From contig CAYJPF010000002.1 in assembly GCA_964372025.1 (NCBI GenBank), positions 39,711 through 103,710 on the forward strand: DNA of 64,000 nucleotides, read 5' to 3'. Shown here in pieces: positions 9,779 through 19,839 of the stretch (positions are counted from its first letter, which is position 1; the number at the start of each line of letters is the position of its first letter). The position numbers and the translations under genes are program-made. Source of the DNA: CAYJBP01 sp964372025. Lineage in GTDB: Bacteria; Bacillota; Dehalobacteriia; UBA4068. The notes under the pieces are model-generated. The model had not been told where the DNA came from and did not search any database. It was given only the letters and a program-made list of their open reading frames with translations.

Positions 9779-12700
9779 TTATTGCAACAATAATGTTGCA
9801 CATAAAGAAGTTCCACAAGATTTACAAATCTTACAGCCTCCTTCCGAATGTAGTTTTTCACCACATTCTGGACAAGTAGCATGAGTTTCTTTCTCATACT
9901 TAGATAGTATTCTACAAATAGCGGAGGTAAAAGAAGTTACTAATGGATTAATTTTCTCATTAGTTTTAATAATTTCTTTTACGGGTGCGCCATGGCGTAA
10001 TAGCATAGAAGTTAGTATAGAACTCATTCGCTCCTCATTCAATTCATTTGCCAATTGCAAATTAGGGATGACTAAGCCTGATTCTCCAATAAATTTATAA
10101 TGTCCTTTCTTTAACTTAATTACTTTCCCCGGACCCTCTGCAATAGGGTCTTCTCCTAATTTAAACGCAAATGTTTCGTATGGACGCCCTGCGTACAATC
10201 CCACAACTAATGCATAAGGGACTTTTTTAATAGACACTAAATGCAAATTGGCTTGTAATTCTTTAGGACGTTTTGGCGGCAATGACTCTTTAAAATCAGC
10301 GGGCTTATCTTCTTTAGTGACTAAGATTCCTGACCGCGACCCTTCTCTGTACACAGTAACCCCCTTTAGATTATGCTCCCAAGCCTTCATATAAATAGTA
10401 CTAATCTCCTCTACAGTAGTGCTTTCCGGTAAATTTATAGTACTGGAGATACTATGTGTTGTTCCCGATTGAACCGCTGATTGGGAGATAATTCTATCAA
10501 TAGGACGTATCTCTGGAGCAGTATTACCATAATAAACACTTTCTTTTACTATTTCATCTAATTCTTTAGTGGCCATCGAAGATAATTGAGCATACGCCTC
10601 TGCAATTGATAATTGTCGCTTAACTGCGTACTCTTTAATAACTCCCGGATGGATGACATTAAATTCTACAAAGGGTTCTCCATTAGGATCTATATATGTA
10701 GGAATATCATCTGAACTAGCACGCTTTCGTCTAGTGTAATATAAGGAAAATACGGGTTCTATACCCGAAGAACATTGGGCGAGCAAACTAATTGTTCCTG
10801 TTGGAGCTACTGTAGAAAAACTAATATTACGACGGGCTGAATCTACTGACCCCGGGCTTGTCCCAGTTATTAGACTGATGTGTCCTCGATTTTCGTAATC
10901 AGGGTTGAACGCGGGAAATACTCCTCGCTCTTTACCTAATTTTTTAGATTCTTCGTACTCTGCCTTAAACTTATTTGTAGAAATTTCGTCCATTAGCATA
11001 ACAGCTACTTCTGAACCATATTTTATACCTAATTGAGCAAACATATCTGCCCATCCTGTAGTACCTATACCACATCTACGCCCTTGTTGCGCAGTTTTCC
11101 GTACCTTTATCCATAGTTCGTGCTCTTTAGTCTTCTCCTCCACATTGGCGATAATAGTATCAATCGCTTCTATCTCAAGATCTATAAAATTATCAGCTAA
11201 TCGCATAGCTTTTGCACACAGAGCCATAAACTTCGTCATATTAAAAGATGCTTCCGAAGTATATGGAGCACTTACGCAATTACTTAGATTAATATGTAAT
11301 AATCTACATGCATCGTAAGGAGATAAGGGAATTTCTCCGCAATTATGCGCCACCATATTATTTACAATTAAACAATTGGTTCCCGGTACTTGAATATCAT
11401 ATACATCGGTTTGTTCACCTTCCTCGATAGCAACTATTGCATTTTCAAATCTATTTTTAAATTTAGTAGCTAGATGCTCTGGAAGAGAACTTGTATTTTT
11501 CCATGCAGGGGGATTGCCATTCGGAATAAATTTACCCTGCTCATCTCTACATTGATGTGTTTGAGGATTTTGAGTAGTAGCCGTAACATAAGAATGTTCA
11601 GAGTGAGAAATACTTGAAAGGTTATTTATATTATTATTAAAAGTATCTCCATCTAAATGGTGTATATCCATATTAATAATATTTCCATGAACTGCTTCGT
11701 ACACTAACCTATGCTCCATCACATACTCTCTGTTCCCCTCAGTAGTTAATTTCACTCCTGCATAACGTCTTCCTCTACGACTGCGTAAAATATGAGCAAT
11801 CCTATCACCTAATACTAAATTTCTAGCTTCGATAAATCCTTTGTTATGCACATACATTTTATGATCAGGAGTAACAGTAATACTCTCTCCTGTTCGTAAT
11901 GTGATTTTTAAAGTTTTAGCATTCTTTTTAGTTAAAAATGCAGCGGAGGATTTTACTACGCATAATTTATTATTAGCATCCATGCTATACACATACGTAG
12001 GTTTTGTAATGTCAGCTATTCTTATCCTGCCCTCCACTGTCTCTACCAATGAGTCCGGGTGAAAGCAGGGATTAGTCGAGATCGGCCTAAATTCGGGATA
12101 GTTCCCATCCAAAGAATTTTCTAAAATAGTGTTCCAAAATAAAATCCCGGGCTCTGCGGAAGCATGTGCTGCTTGCATCATCTTATTCCAGATTTCTTGG
12201 GGATTTACTTTTTTAATATAAAAATGAGTAGAGGTGTTCGGTTGAATTAGCTCTACCCCCTCTTTATAATACTCATCGTACAATTTTTTTAGTTGTTCTT
12301 GGTCATACGTAGACGTAGTAGGAAATTTGAGATAATACTCAGTATTACCGTATTTAACAGCTTCCATAAATTCGTCAGACACCTTTACTGAAATATTTGC
12401 ACCAGTTATCTTAGATAAATCTTGTTTACTTAGGATAAACTCTAATATATCAGGATGATTGCCGTCCATAGTAATCATCAATGCTCCTCTACGTCCGTCT
12501 TGCGCAACTTCTTTTGTGCATGCAGAATCTACTTCCATGAATGAAGTAGCTCCAGAAGAAGTTTTTGCCACATTATTAACTTTTGAGCCCCTTGGGCGAA
12601 GGTGAGAAATATCTTTTCCAACGCCACCGCGTCGCTTCATAAGCTGTATTTGCTCTTCTCTACTACGCATGATTGCCTCGTAAGAATCCTTATTATCGCC

Positions 12701-13057
12701 AATTACAAAGCAGTTGCTCAACGATCCTATATGCTCAGTATTTCCTATTCCGGCTAATCCAGATCCTCCCGGAATAATATATTTAAAATCTTTTAAAAGA
12801 TTATAGATATCTTCCTCTGATAACTCGGGAGATGGATAAGATTGCTCAATTCTAGCGAATTCTTTTGCAATCCTTTTGTGCATATCATCTGGAGTAATAT
12901 CCGTAGATAATGCGTATTTTTCTGACCACACCTTAGCAGCCATTTCGTCGCCATGAAAATAAGACAATAATTTAGAATTCATGTAGTAACTTTTTAATGT
13001 CGATCTCTCGCTCCCCTTTACAAGTAAACGTAGTTCGAGAGTAGGTAAATATGTCAT
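9779..13057 (-). CDS. nrdJ: Class II (B12-dependent) ribonucleotide reductase with intein
   Basis: 1092 residues including a 242-residue intein. It reduces ribonucleotides to deoxyribonucleotides. Reductase features are the GGSGLAGIGNTEHIGSLSNC stretch near residue 104, the NP-CGEIPL active-site motif interrupted exactly before its Cys, STVAPTGTISLLAQCSSGIEP downstream, and a C-terminal zinc-like CPECG...CKSCG module typical of the adenosylcobalamin class. I chose the ATG at 13057 (MTYLPTLEL); a start 24 bp upstream is possible. The 5' end overlaps the exonuclease gene by 86 bp. All Trp codons are TGG. Removing the intein leaves an 850-residue enzyme, a normal family size. Confidence 0.95.
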   Translation of the reverse strand: MTYLPTLELRLLVKGSERSTLKSYYMNSKLLSYFHGDEMAAKVWSEKYALSTDITPDDMHKRIAKEFARIEQSYPSPELSEEDIYNLLKDFKYIIPGGSGLAGIGNTEHIGSLSNCFVIGDNKDSYEAIMRSREEQIQLMKRRGGVGKDISHLRPRGSKVNNVAKTSSGATSFMEVDSACTKEVAQDGRRGALMITMDGNHPDILEFILSKQDLSKITGANISVKVSDEFMEAVKYGNTEYYLKFPTTSTYDQEQLKKLYDEYYKEGVELIQPNTSTHFYIKKVNPQEIWNKMMQAAHASAEPGILFWNTILENSLDGNYPEFRPISTNPCFHPDSLVETVEGRIRIADITKPTYVYSMDANNKLCVVKSSAAFLTKKNAKTLKITLRTGESITVTPDHKMYVHNKGFIEARNLVLGDRIAHILRSRRGRRYAGVKLTTEGNREYVMEHRLVYEAVHGNIINMDIHHLDGDTFNNNINNLSSISHSEHSYVTATTQNPQTHQCRDEQGKFIPNGNPPAWKNTSSLPEHLATKFKNRFENAIVAIEEGEQTDVYDIQVPGTNCLIVNNMVAHNCGEIPLSPYDACRLLHINLSNCVSAPYTSEASFNMTKFMALCAKAMRLADNFIDLEIEAIDTIIANVEEKTKEHELWIKVRKTAQQGRRCGIGTTGWADMFAQLGIKYGSEVAVMLMDEISTNKFKAEYEESKKLGKERGVFPAFNPDYENRGHISLITGTSPGSVDSARRNISFSTVAPTGTISLLAQCSSGIEPVFSLYYTRRKRASSDDIPTYIDPNGEPFVEFNVIHPGVIKEYAVKRQLSIAEAYAQLSSMATKELDEIVKESVYYGNTAPEIRPIDRIISQSAVQSGTTHSISSTINLPESTTVEEISTIYMKAWEHNLKGVTVYREGSRSGILVTKEDKPADFKESLPPKRPKELQANLHLVSIKKVPYALVVGLYAGRPYETFAFKLGEDPIAEGPGKVIKLKKGHYKFIGESGLVIPNLQLANELNEERMSSILTSMLLRHGAPVKEIIKTNEKINPLVTSFTSAICRILSKYEKETHATCPECGEKLHSEGGCKICKSCGTSLCATLLLQ
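11342..12067 (-). mobile_element. HNH-type intein inside the reductase
   Basis: 242 residues, starting with Cys in CFHPDSLVETVEG and ending VVAHN-type with NNMVAHN before the extein Cys of CGEIPL. Block B is TVTPDHKMYV (TxxH), block F is DVYDIQVPGTNCLIV. A nested HNH endonuclease is visible at HHLDGDTFNNNINNL. It sits at the catalytic-Cys site of the reductase, where excision must be exact for activity, a known preferred site for inteins. Splicing is expected because Cys1, the block B His, the terminal HN and Cys+1 are all present. Confidence 0.93.
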
Positions 13058-14027
13058 TATCAAAATGCCATTTAGCATCATCTAATAACATCTTTCAGTC
13101 TTTAAATCCGTGCTCTAAAAGCATTTGTTCGTTAGGATCAGTTATATTAAGCCCGTCTATTTGTAATGGATATTTCCATATAATAGGAGTTCTTGTAAAT
13201 TTATTAATTACAATAAATTTAAATGGCAAAATAGTAAAATCTTTGTAATACTCATCACTAGAAAGTATATGTGCTAATATATATGTATACATATTCGCCT
13301 GAATATAATAATTCCAATGTAACACAGAGTCTTCAAATTTTTCCTCGGCCTTTCCAGTAGTCTTTAGATCAATAGGCTGAACAGTTTTGTTGTAATGATC
13401 CACAATAATTCTATCGAACATACATCTAATTAATGTCCCGTTATAATCTAGACTAAATTTTAACTGATTTAATCCTTCGGAATCATCGTCCAACTCGGTG
13501 AAATATTTTTTAGTAAACTCCGAATTAAATAATGTTTCAACGCAGGCTTTTGCTACGTCAAACTCTTCTTTAGAAATTAGCGTCTTATCTTTAGTTTGTT
13601 GAAGTAGGTGGAAATAATGACTATGCTCAGCTAATTTTGATAACTTAGTAGCGTCTCTTCATGTAGGGCCATAATTAAATTCTACGCATGCTTCCAGCTT
13701 AATTTCGTCTGGTAAAAATGTAAAAGATTTTACATCTGAGTACAAGGTAAATAAGTATTGTATGATTTTAGAAATTGCTGGAGGAGGCATTACAAAAGAT
13801 TGTATAAAAAATCTTTCGTCCAATAGCTCTGGCTCTGTCACTAGGCAATCTACTAAGGACCCAAATCTAAGTGCGTCCGACTCTTCTATTTTAGAAGAAA
13901 TAAGGCATTTTGGAGTGCCCTCCCTTAGAAAAGAGGACAACGTAGAATAAGAAAATCCTCCTAACTGCCTATATTCTGATTCCGTAATAGGTAGACTAAT
14001 CTTCTGTAGTGACTTCTTCATAACCAT
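12972..14027 (-). CDS. PD-(D/E)XK exonuclease (RecE / PDDEXK-like)
   Basis: 351 residues across two TGA-encoded Trp codons (13659-13661 and 13095-13097). The N-terminal part has FSYSTLSSFLREG and ALRFGSLVDCLVTEPEL, as in phage RecE/exodeoxyribonuclease VIII-like proteins. The core gives MFDRIIVDH followed by VQPIDLKTTG, the D...(D/E)xK arrangement of the nuclease active site. It probably resects DNA ends during recombination or replication. The C-terminus overlaps the 5' end of the reductase by 86 bp in another frame. The start overlaps the neighbouring endonuclease gene by 32 bp. Confidence 0.85.
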
Positions 14028-14697
14028 TCAATTGTAAATAATCCAAAAGGGTTGTTTTTGCTATAGTTAGGAGTCTAAATTCTTCTAACATATTATTCTT
14101 AATACCTTCTTCTACATCAGCTTGTATCGCTTGCTCCAATTTAAGTAGAGCAGCAGTATATATCTCTAAAATTTTTTCTAATTCCCTGTTATCCCACCAT
14201 TCTAAAAACTTTTTATAGTCTTTTTCTGAAAATAATGAGCGAATAGAATCTAATATTTGGATTTTATACTTCATATTATTTAAAATAATAACAGATTGTT
14301 GCACCTGTTTAACAGTATGGGGCTCGAAAAATAAATACTTAATCCCCATAGATTCTAGATGATGTAAAAATAACTTCCTTTTTACGGGATATACATCATT
14401 AGCTTTTCCCTTAACTTCAAAAATAATTAATCATTCCCCTAAGTAAAAAGTAAAATCAGGAGTATAGGTCATACTTCTAATATTTACTATAGGGGAAATT
14501 ATTTTAGTTTTATTGTTGGGAATAAATGCATACCCTCTACCTAAAAAAAATTTAGGTAAGAGGGTAGCCTTATACTGTTCATAAAGAGGGGTGAATCCCG
14601 CTTCTAATAATAATCTATAGCACGTAGCTTCTAGCTTACTTTTGAAAATTATATTATTATACTGGGTGCTCGTGGCATTTTTTACTTTTTTATTCAT
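13996..14697 (-). CDS. PD-(D/E)XK endonuclease
   Basis: 233 residues with one TGA-encoded Trp (14431-14433). Features in order: FKSKLEATCYRLLLEAGF (conserved Glu), then TYTPDFTFYLGEW and IIFEVKGKAND, which form the E...PDF...ExK core of DUF1064 / Holliday-junction or T7 endonuclease I-like enzymes. The TGA lies between the catalytic Asp and the ExK motif. The C-terminal half is helical and unassigned. It overlaps the exonuclease start and lies next to the amidoligase. A DNA-junction or structure-specific nuclease role is inferred. Confidence 0.78.
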
Positions 14698-16162
14698 TAA
14701 TTAATAAATTGTGTAGAAAAGTGATTTTACTATCCTCTTCTTGATCGATTCTTCCCCAAGTATCATTGTATTCGCATTCAGAATACCTACGCATAAATTT
14801 ACGCAAAATACAGTAAGAAATCATTTTTTCGGCTAAATCTTTTGAATACACTTTATTAAAAATGTATTCTAATATTCCGCCAGAAGATGCTTTTGAGACA
14901 AGTGTGGCGATAGAATCTGTAGTAGTGCTAGCATATTTTAAAATAGCGTTACACAAGAACATCCAATACACGATCTTCTGATAATTAGTAGATGGTCCGT
15001 GAATTCTAAATTCTACTGTCTTGCCCGCGGGCTTAAACATTAGGTTTAATAGGTTTGCCCACATATACCGATACTCCATATTCCATTTCTGGCGGTCATT
15101 AGGATCGCCTGGATGAGCTTTTGTTAAGTCATCCTCGAAATTTAATGCTCCTCCTGAATAGTTTTTATACAGTTGTTCAAAGGAGGAGAATTTAGGCAAT
15201 GGATTTGTGTAATTTTTTCTCTTAGCCTTATATTCAGCAGTTCTTGTAGCGAGTCGCGGCAAAATATCGAAAACACTAGATTGTATATTATATAAAATAT
15301 TATATAATTTAAAAATCTTAGTTTTGTCAATAGGAAATCCTCCCAAATGAACGTGAACAGAGCATTCTTTGTTGAATCGAGTTTTTTCGGATAATACTCG
15401 AAGTTGTTCATGGAGAAGTTTAAAGCCTTCTTCTCCAGCCATGGGTACAGTTGCATACTCAATTCCTTCTATAGACCCATCTCGTAAAGGAATCAGTCCT
15501 AATTCAAAACATTGTTGTTCTGGGATCACTCCCGCACAAGTCTCAAATTCAAGGCCAAAAGTAAATTCCCCAAATTCTGCTACTTCAGAACTATTAAGGG
15601 CTAGGTCTGGATAAACTTTGGGAAAATCCATAAACGCCTTTAGATGAGGGCCGCTAGAATACATTTGCTCTATTGAATAATTGTATTTTCCCGGCTTGAT
15701 GAAGGACTCTTGAAGAGCCATAAAATGGGCATCCTCTTTAGGAATATTAGCACATTGTCTCCAAATGCGCTCATCTGGAAATTCTACCAAGTCTGGAATC
15801 ATTTCTAAGACTTTTGCATTTGGAACGAATGTATTAATTTCGTATGTTCCTAGATAATAATTTAGATGCACTCTGATGGGGGAGTGGTCCTGTACCGCAA
15901 ATCTTCCGTAGACATAAGAGCCTTCCTTCATTCCTATAATTCCGAAAACCAATTGTTTACTACCACGGAGTTTATAACTAGAATCAACGTCGTCGAAAAA
16001 AATTCGTCTATCCCCCTTAACATACCAGTCTTTTTCTACAAGTACTGCGTCTACTTCTTTTAGGAAATAGGCTCCATTAATGAGTACACAATCAATGGCT
16101 GGAGCAATGACTCCTGTATTTGTAATAATTGTTTTAATTTTTTGCATCATGTTCACTCTCAT
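14690..16162 (-). CDS. Amidoligase (glutamine synthetase-like COOH-NH2 ligase)
   Basis: 490 residues. The second half matches the amidoligase_2 family (ATP-dependent, glutamine-synthetase-like fold): FTFGLEFETCAGVIP near residue 208, CSVHVHLGG near 275, and TVEFRIHGPST near 400 supply the Glu, His and Arg residues of the active site. The N-terminal part (residues 1-190) is a beta-rich extension that is not assigned. Such ligases form amide or isopeptide bonds between a carboxylate and an amine. It overlaps the class II amidotransferase by 29 bp and belongs to the modification cluster that runs to 21494. Confidence 0.85.
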   Translation of the reverse strand: MRVNMMQKIKTIITNTGVIAPAIDCVLINGAYFLKEVDAVLVEKDWYVKGDRRIFFDDVDSSYKLRGSKQLVFGIIGMKEGSYVYGRFAVQDHSPIRVHLNYYLGTYEINTFVPNAKVLEMIPDLVEFPDERIWRQCANIPKEDAHFMALQESFIKPGKYNYSIEQMYSSGPHLKAFMDFPKVYPDLALNSSEVAEFGEFTFGLEFETCAGVIPEQQCFELGLIPLRDGSIEGIEYATVPMAGEEGFKLLHEQLRVLSEKTRFNKECSVHVHLGGFPIDKTKIFKLYNILYNIQSSVFDILPRLATRTAEYKAKRKNYTNPLPKFSSFEQLYKNYSGGALNFEDDLTKAHPGDPNDRQKWNMEYRYMWANLLNLMFKPAGKTVEFRIHGPSTNYQKIVYWMFLCNAILKYASTTTDSIATLVSKASSGGILEYIFNKVYSKDLAEKMISYCILRKFMRRYSECEYNDTWGRIDQEEDSKITFLHNLLINE

Positions 16163-17609
16163 TTGATATTAACCATTCAATAATACCCTTAGCAGTCAAT
16201 TCTAATTCTTCCTTTGTTACCGCTACCGACTCTGACGCAACTGCCTGCTGGGTTTTTTCACATCTTGAGCATACAGAATCTTCTGTGTAAGTAGTAGGTT
16301 TTCCGTCTCTAATTTTGTAATATCTATTTTTAGTGTAAAAATAAACGTGTAGTACACCAGATCCTGGCTCTCCCTCCCCATTTTCCCACAATTTAGTAAG
16401 TTCATTATAATATAAATCTTCACTTAGGCAGCGGATAGCTTTCCATAATGGGAATGTGGGATATGAAGATTCAATTACTTGCTCTATTGCACAAAGTAAG
16501 TTATAAGAATATTCATCAGTCAGTCGATGCCCCTTAAAGAAGAAGAAGGGCTTTGCCTCACTAGTTTTAGTTTGCGGAGAGTATCCATAAGGAGTAATGA
16601 AATGTCTTCCAGACAGCCATTCTCCCATCATTTTATACTTACCGCCCTCCATCACAACTTTTCGAGAGGTAGCTCCATGAGATTGATCCGAGAGGGGAGT
16701 TAATACTGTAATGGCTCCATAAGTAACAGTTGATTTGTAGGAAGACTGTTTAGAATAGTTAGAAGTAGGATAATCATCATAATCAGAATATCCATAATTG
16801 CCACCATAATTTGATCTATAGGGCGTTACTGCAGCACTTTTATGTTGATGGTTTTCAGAACGATCGTATACCACTGTCTTAGGATTTTCCCAAGTTTTAC
16901 AATAGGAAAATAAAGTATTATGCTCTATATCAATTAGATCTTTAGAACTAAGTTGAATGAGTCCTAAGGACTCCTTAATAGAAGAAAACCAAAATCCATT
17001 AGGAGTATTCACCATATAAAGAGGGCGTTCTTCCGTAGTCACTGTGGATGATTGATAAGATTTAGATTTTCCCTTAAATATAGAAATTATTGGGGAAACT
17101 TGTCTATAATCTACAAAAACAAATGCTCCGGCTCCTTGATACTCTGTGAGCACATCAAAGCCTTGATAATATACAACATGTGCAAAAATCTGAGAGTCTG
17201 TAAAGTCTGCAGGAACATTACGTAGGTACTTTTCACTCAATTCCGTGTAATTTACCAACGTACCGTTATGAATCATTACAAACTCTACTTTGCCCTCTGC
17301 GTTAGTGATTACCACTGGCTGAGCTTGGTCCACAGTTAATTTCCCTACAGAAGCTTTTCTACAATGCCCTAATGCGACTTGCACTGTAGAGTCGTTAATA
17401 TTTCTTACAAAAGAAGACGTCTCTGTGGTAACAAAATCTGCAAAAAGTTTAGTTGCCCCAATACCGTATTCATAATTTCCGTCGATGAATGCTCCCGCAC
17501 TGTCTCCACCACGTTTGTCATTGATAGATCCTAGTACTGCGTACTTTACTTTAGAAAAATCACTTTTTCTTGAAGGCGAGGTTTGGATGTATCCAAAAAT
17601 TCCACACAT
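16134..17609 (-). CDS. Class II glutamine amidotransferase-domain protein
   Basis: 491 residues. It begins MCGIFGYIQ, so Cys2 becomes the N-terminal nucleophile after Met removal, as in GlmS/PurF-type amidotransferases. Supporting residues are RGGDSAGAF (about 32), LGHCRKASVG (about 79) and MIHNGTLVNYTEL (about 112). The second half (residues 250-490) is unlike the usual synthase partners and contains a Tyr/Ser-rich linker and a CSRCEK pair. It probably frees ammonia from glutamine for one of the neighbouring ligases. It follows the COOH-NH2 ligase gene directly (2 bp spacing). Confidence 0.88.
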   Translation of the reverse strand: MCGIFGYIQTSPSRKSDFSKVKYAVLGSINDKRGGDSAGAFIDGNYEYGIGATKLFADFVTTETSSFVRNINDSTVQVALGHCRKASVGKLTVDQAQPVVITNAEGKVEFVMIHNGTLVNYTELSEKYLRNVPADFTDSQIFAHVVYYQGFDVLTEYQGAGAFVFVDYRQVSPIISIFKGKSKSYQSSTVTTEERPLYMVNTPNGFWFSSIKESLGLIQLSSKDLIDIEHNTLFSYCKTWENPKTVVYDRSENHQHKSAAVTPYRSNYGGNYGYSDYDDYPTSNYSKQSSYKSTVTYGAITVLTPLSDQSHGATSRKVVMEGGKYKMMGEWLSGRHFITPYGYSPQTKTSEAKPFFFFKGHRLTDEYSYNLLCAIEQVIESSYPTFPLWKAIRCLSEDLYYNELTKLWENGEGEPGSGVLHVYFYTKNRYYKIRDGKPTTYTEDSVCSRCEKTQQAVASESVAVTKEELELTAKGIIEWLISNESEHDAKN

Positions 17610-17610
17610 A

Positions 17611-18408
17611 TTAAAGAATATTATATTTGTTAATTAATTTTTTAGCCAAGTCTGTATTATTAGTATTAATACATTCCATAATTGCATCCATATCTGCTTG
17701 AGGAGTCTTACCCTCATTTATGAAAGCTATTGCCTTCATTGTTTGTCGGTATACCCAACGTAGTGTTTCCTCACTGGTGATGAAATATCCAGACAAAGTG
17801 CGATATTCGCATCCATAGGCAGTCATTCTAAAACAACCCGCTTTTCCATATAGTTTCCTACGTTCATTATCGTTGTCCATCAATATTGATGGGACTCCTA
17901 GAAATAGGTCTAGAGTTTTAATAATGAGCAACGAAGTGGTTAGGTTATGATCGTCGTACCCCACGTGAATATGGCATCCTGTTGTTCGGAGATTAGTTGC
18001 TGCTCCTTCTGGAGTAGGATTTTCTGCCTCTAGCCAAGCGTTGAAATCTGGTTCGCAGCCAAACATCTTAGCTTCATCGGATTGAAGCTGATCTTCGTCA
18101 ATAAAAGCACTTCCTTGACATAGTATATCTAATTTAGAGTCTTTAGATTTCACAAAATCTCTGATCCATTCTTTCATCGTCAACATGTTATTAACGAAAT
18201 CGTCCTCGTTGTCTACAGGGGGAATATTGTACTCTGCAAGAATATTATCAATTTGCAATCCAAATCCACTGGGCATATTTTCAGGATGATATGCATCCCC
18301 TTTTTGTCCCGGGATTAGTCCTATAGAAGAAACTACCTTATCAGTAGTTGTATTAACGATAAAAAGTTCTGGATCAGAACCAATTGTGATGTTTTTTAAT
18401 TTGCTCAT
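17611..18408 (-). CDS. phiEco32-type COOH-NH2 ligase (type 2)
   Basis: 265 residues. It starts with ITIGSDPELFIVN and has TTGCHIHVGYDD near residue 145 and FRMTAYGCEYRTLSG near 195, the signature of the phage phiEco32-like COOH-NH2 ligase type 2 family, a glutamine-synthetase-fold amidoligase. In phiEco32-like phages this ligase sits with an amidotransferase and an ATP-grasp enzyme, the same association seen here. The substrate is unknown; peptide or protein modification is the published proposal for this enzyme group. Confidence 0.9.
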   Translation of the reverse strand: MSKLKNITIGSDPELFIVNTTTDKVVSSIGLIPGQKGDAYHPENMPSGFGLQIDNILAEYNIPPVDNEDDFVNNMLTMKEWIRDFVKSKDSKLDILCQGSAFIDEDQLQSDEAKMFGCEPDFNAWLEAENPTPEGAATNLRTTGCHIHVGYDDHNLTTSLLIIKTLDLFLGVPSILMDNDNERRKLYGKAGCFRMTAYGCEYRTLSGYFITSEETLRWVYRQTMKAIAFINEGKTPQADMDAIMECINTNNTDLAKKLINKYNIL

Positions 18409-18417
18409 TTTGTGAGT

Positions 18418-19041
18418 TTATTTTAAATATGATAAAATAAGTTGATTAGTGTATTCTATATTGGCCTCATCTGAAGACCATTCTGGATGTCCCTGAATAC
18501 AAAGGGAATTTGTTTTTGGAAAGAAAGCATTTTCTACCTCTACGAACGCATTTGGAACCTCAATAGGACCATTTCCCATACAATATCTATCAGAACGTGC
18601 TTCTTCGCTCCACGCCAATAGTTCCCAATTTTCTTTGGGCATATTCCATGGATACATCATCTGGTGATGTACAGAAGTAACATTGTAGATCTCTCCCGTA
18701 TTTGTTTGAATAGTGTGTCCCCCTCCTCCAGCATGTCTTCGAACATCTTGGATAAGCTTTCCGCCAGATAGTGCACAAAGAAGTTGAGCTCCCCTACAAA
18801 TACCTAATTTTAGAGTACCTGCAGGAATCTTATTATATTCAGCTAACTCAAATGCATCTCTACGCCTATCAAAATACGTAGAAGGATGCTCTGTGTCCCC
18901 ATATATTTCAGGATTAATGTCTGCCCCTCCTGTAAAAATAGCGATATCCGCTTCGTTTACATTATCAGTTAATGTAAATGGGAAATTAATAAAACAAGTA
19001 ATATTGTTCCAATCATTTCCTACAATATAAATTTTTTTCAT
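18418..19041 (-). CDS. Class I glutamine amidotransferase / gamma-glutamyl hydrolase-like
   Basis: 207 residues. The nucleophile elbow is LGICRGAQLL (Cys about residue 82), and the catalytic His-Glu pair appears as IQGHPEW near 182, the layout of peptidase C26 / GATase-1. The substrate-side GG motif is FTGGADINPEIYG near 36. It could hydrolyse gamma-glutamyl bonds or provide ammonia. It ends 10 bp before the COOH-NH2 ligase and its start codon overlaps the stop of the upstream unknown gene. Confidence 0.9.
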   Translation of the reverse strand: MKKIYIVGNDWNNITCFINFPFTLTDNVNEADIAIFTGGADINPEIYGDTEHPSTYFDRRRDAFELAEYNKIPAGTLKLGICRGAQLLCALSGGKLIQDVRRHAGGGGHTIQTNTGEIYNVTSVHHQMMYPWNMPKENWELLAWSEEARSDRYCMGNGPIEVPNAFVEVENAFFPKTNSLCIQGHPEWSSDEANIEYTNQLILSYLK

Positions 19042-19808
19042 TATAGACTTTTTAAATAATTATGTGTTTTTTCAATAAAATCAGGTTCGCGTGTCCTACT
19101 GACCTCGTGGTAGGTAAATCCTAGATAATCTTCTGGCGAACTAGTTACTTTTAAAGATCGTGGAAAAGTTTTTATGAGCCATTGAGAGTTCTCATACATC
19201 TTACTCCAATCAGTTTCTTTAAAAGACTTTATTAATTGTTCAAAAGTTAATGGTACCCTAGGCAACGTATCTGTTGACCAACAATGATTAATTCTTCGCA
19301 GCAAGCATAGTATCAATGAACAAATAGGATACTTTTGATATTCCTTATAATGCGCTCTTAATGCATATGCGGTTACTGCTAAATAATTACCAGGAGCCTC
19401 GTTAGGTAATCGCATTAATCCCGCTAATAAAAATACACAATATTGGGGAATATTATTAAACGTGGCTGTAAGTTTGTATTTACAAAAAGCTATAGAAGAA
19501 TTCTTTTCTACGTTTATATTAAAGGTAGGATCTAAAGATTGAAATAATGCAGTTAGTTCTTGGTAATAAGCAAGAGTTTCTTTCTTATTAAGAAAAGAAT
19601 GCGAAAGTACGTCTGAATATGCTTTTTTATCTGCTAAATAATAAACCAAAGCACCCGTAGCAGTATTTATTGTTTGGGTACGCATTCTACCACTTCATCC
19701 CCCAAAACAAGCAGTTTCGGTTGCCTGTTTATTTATCCGGTCTACAATAGTTCCTTTATTAGAAACAATTGTTACATCTAAATGATAATTACAATATAAT
19801 CGTTTCAT
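19041..19808 (-). CDS. Unknown protein of the amidoligase cluster
   Basis: 255 residues from ATG at 19808, with one TGA-encoded Trp in the segment ACFGGWSGRMRTQTINT. I do not recognise the fold. There is no signal peptide. Conserved-looking Cys, His and Tyr residues are present (YCVFLLAGLM; RRINHCWSTDTLPRV). Its stop overlaps the amidotransferase start, so it is probably translated with the modification enzymes; it may be a substrate, partner or binding protein of the pathway. Confidence 0.72.
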
Positions 19809-19839
19809 ACTATAATTAACATTTTTTGGGATTCTTCTT

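Noticed and set aside
14690..14697. Cobalamin riboswitch near the B12-dependent reductase
   Set aside because: The reductase has no leader; its 5' end lies inside the preceding coding region, and no B12-box was seen.
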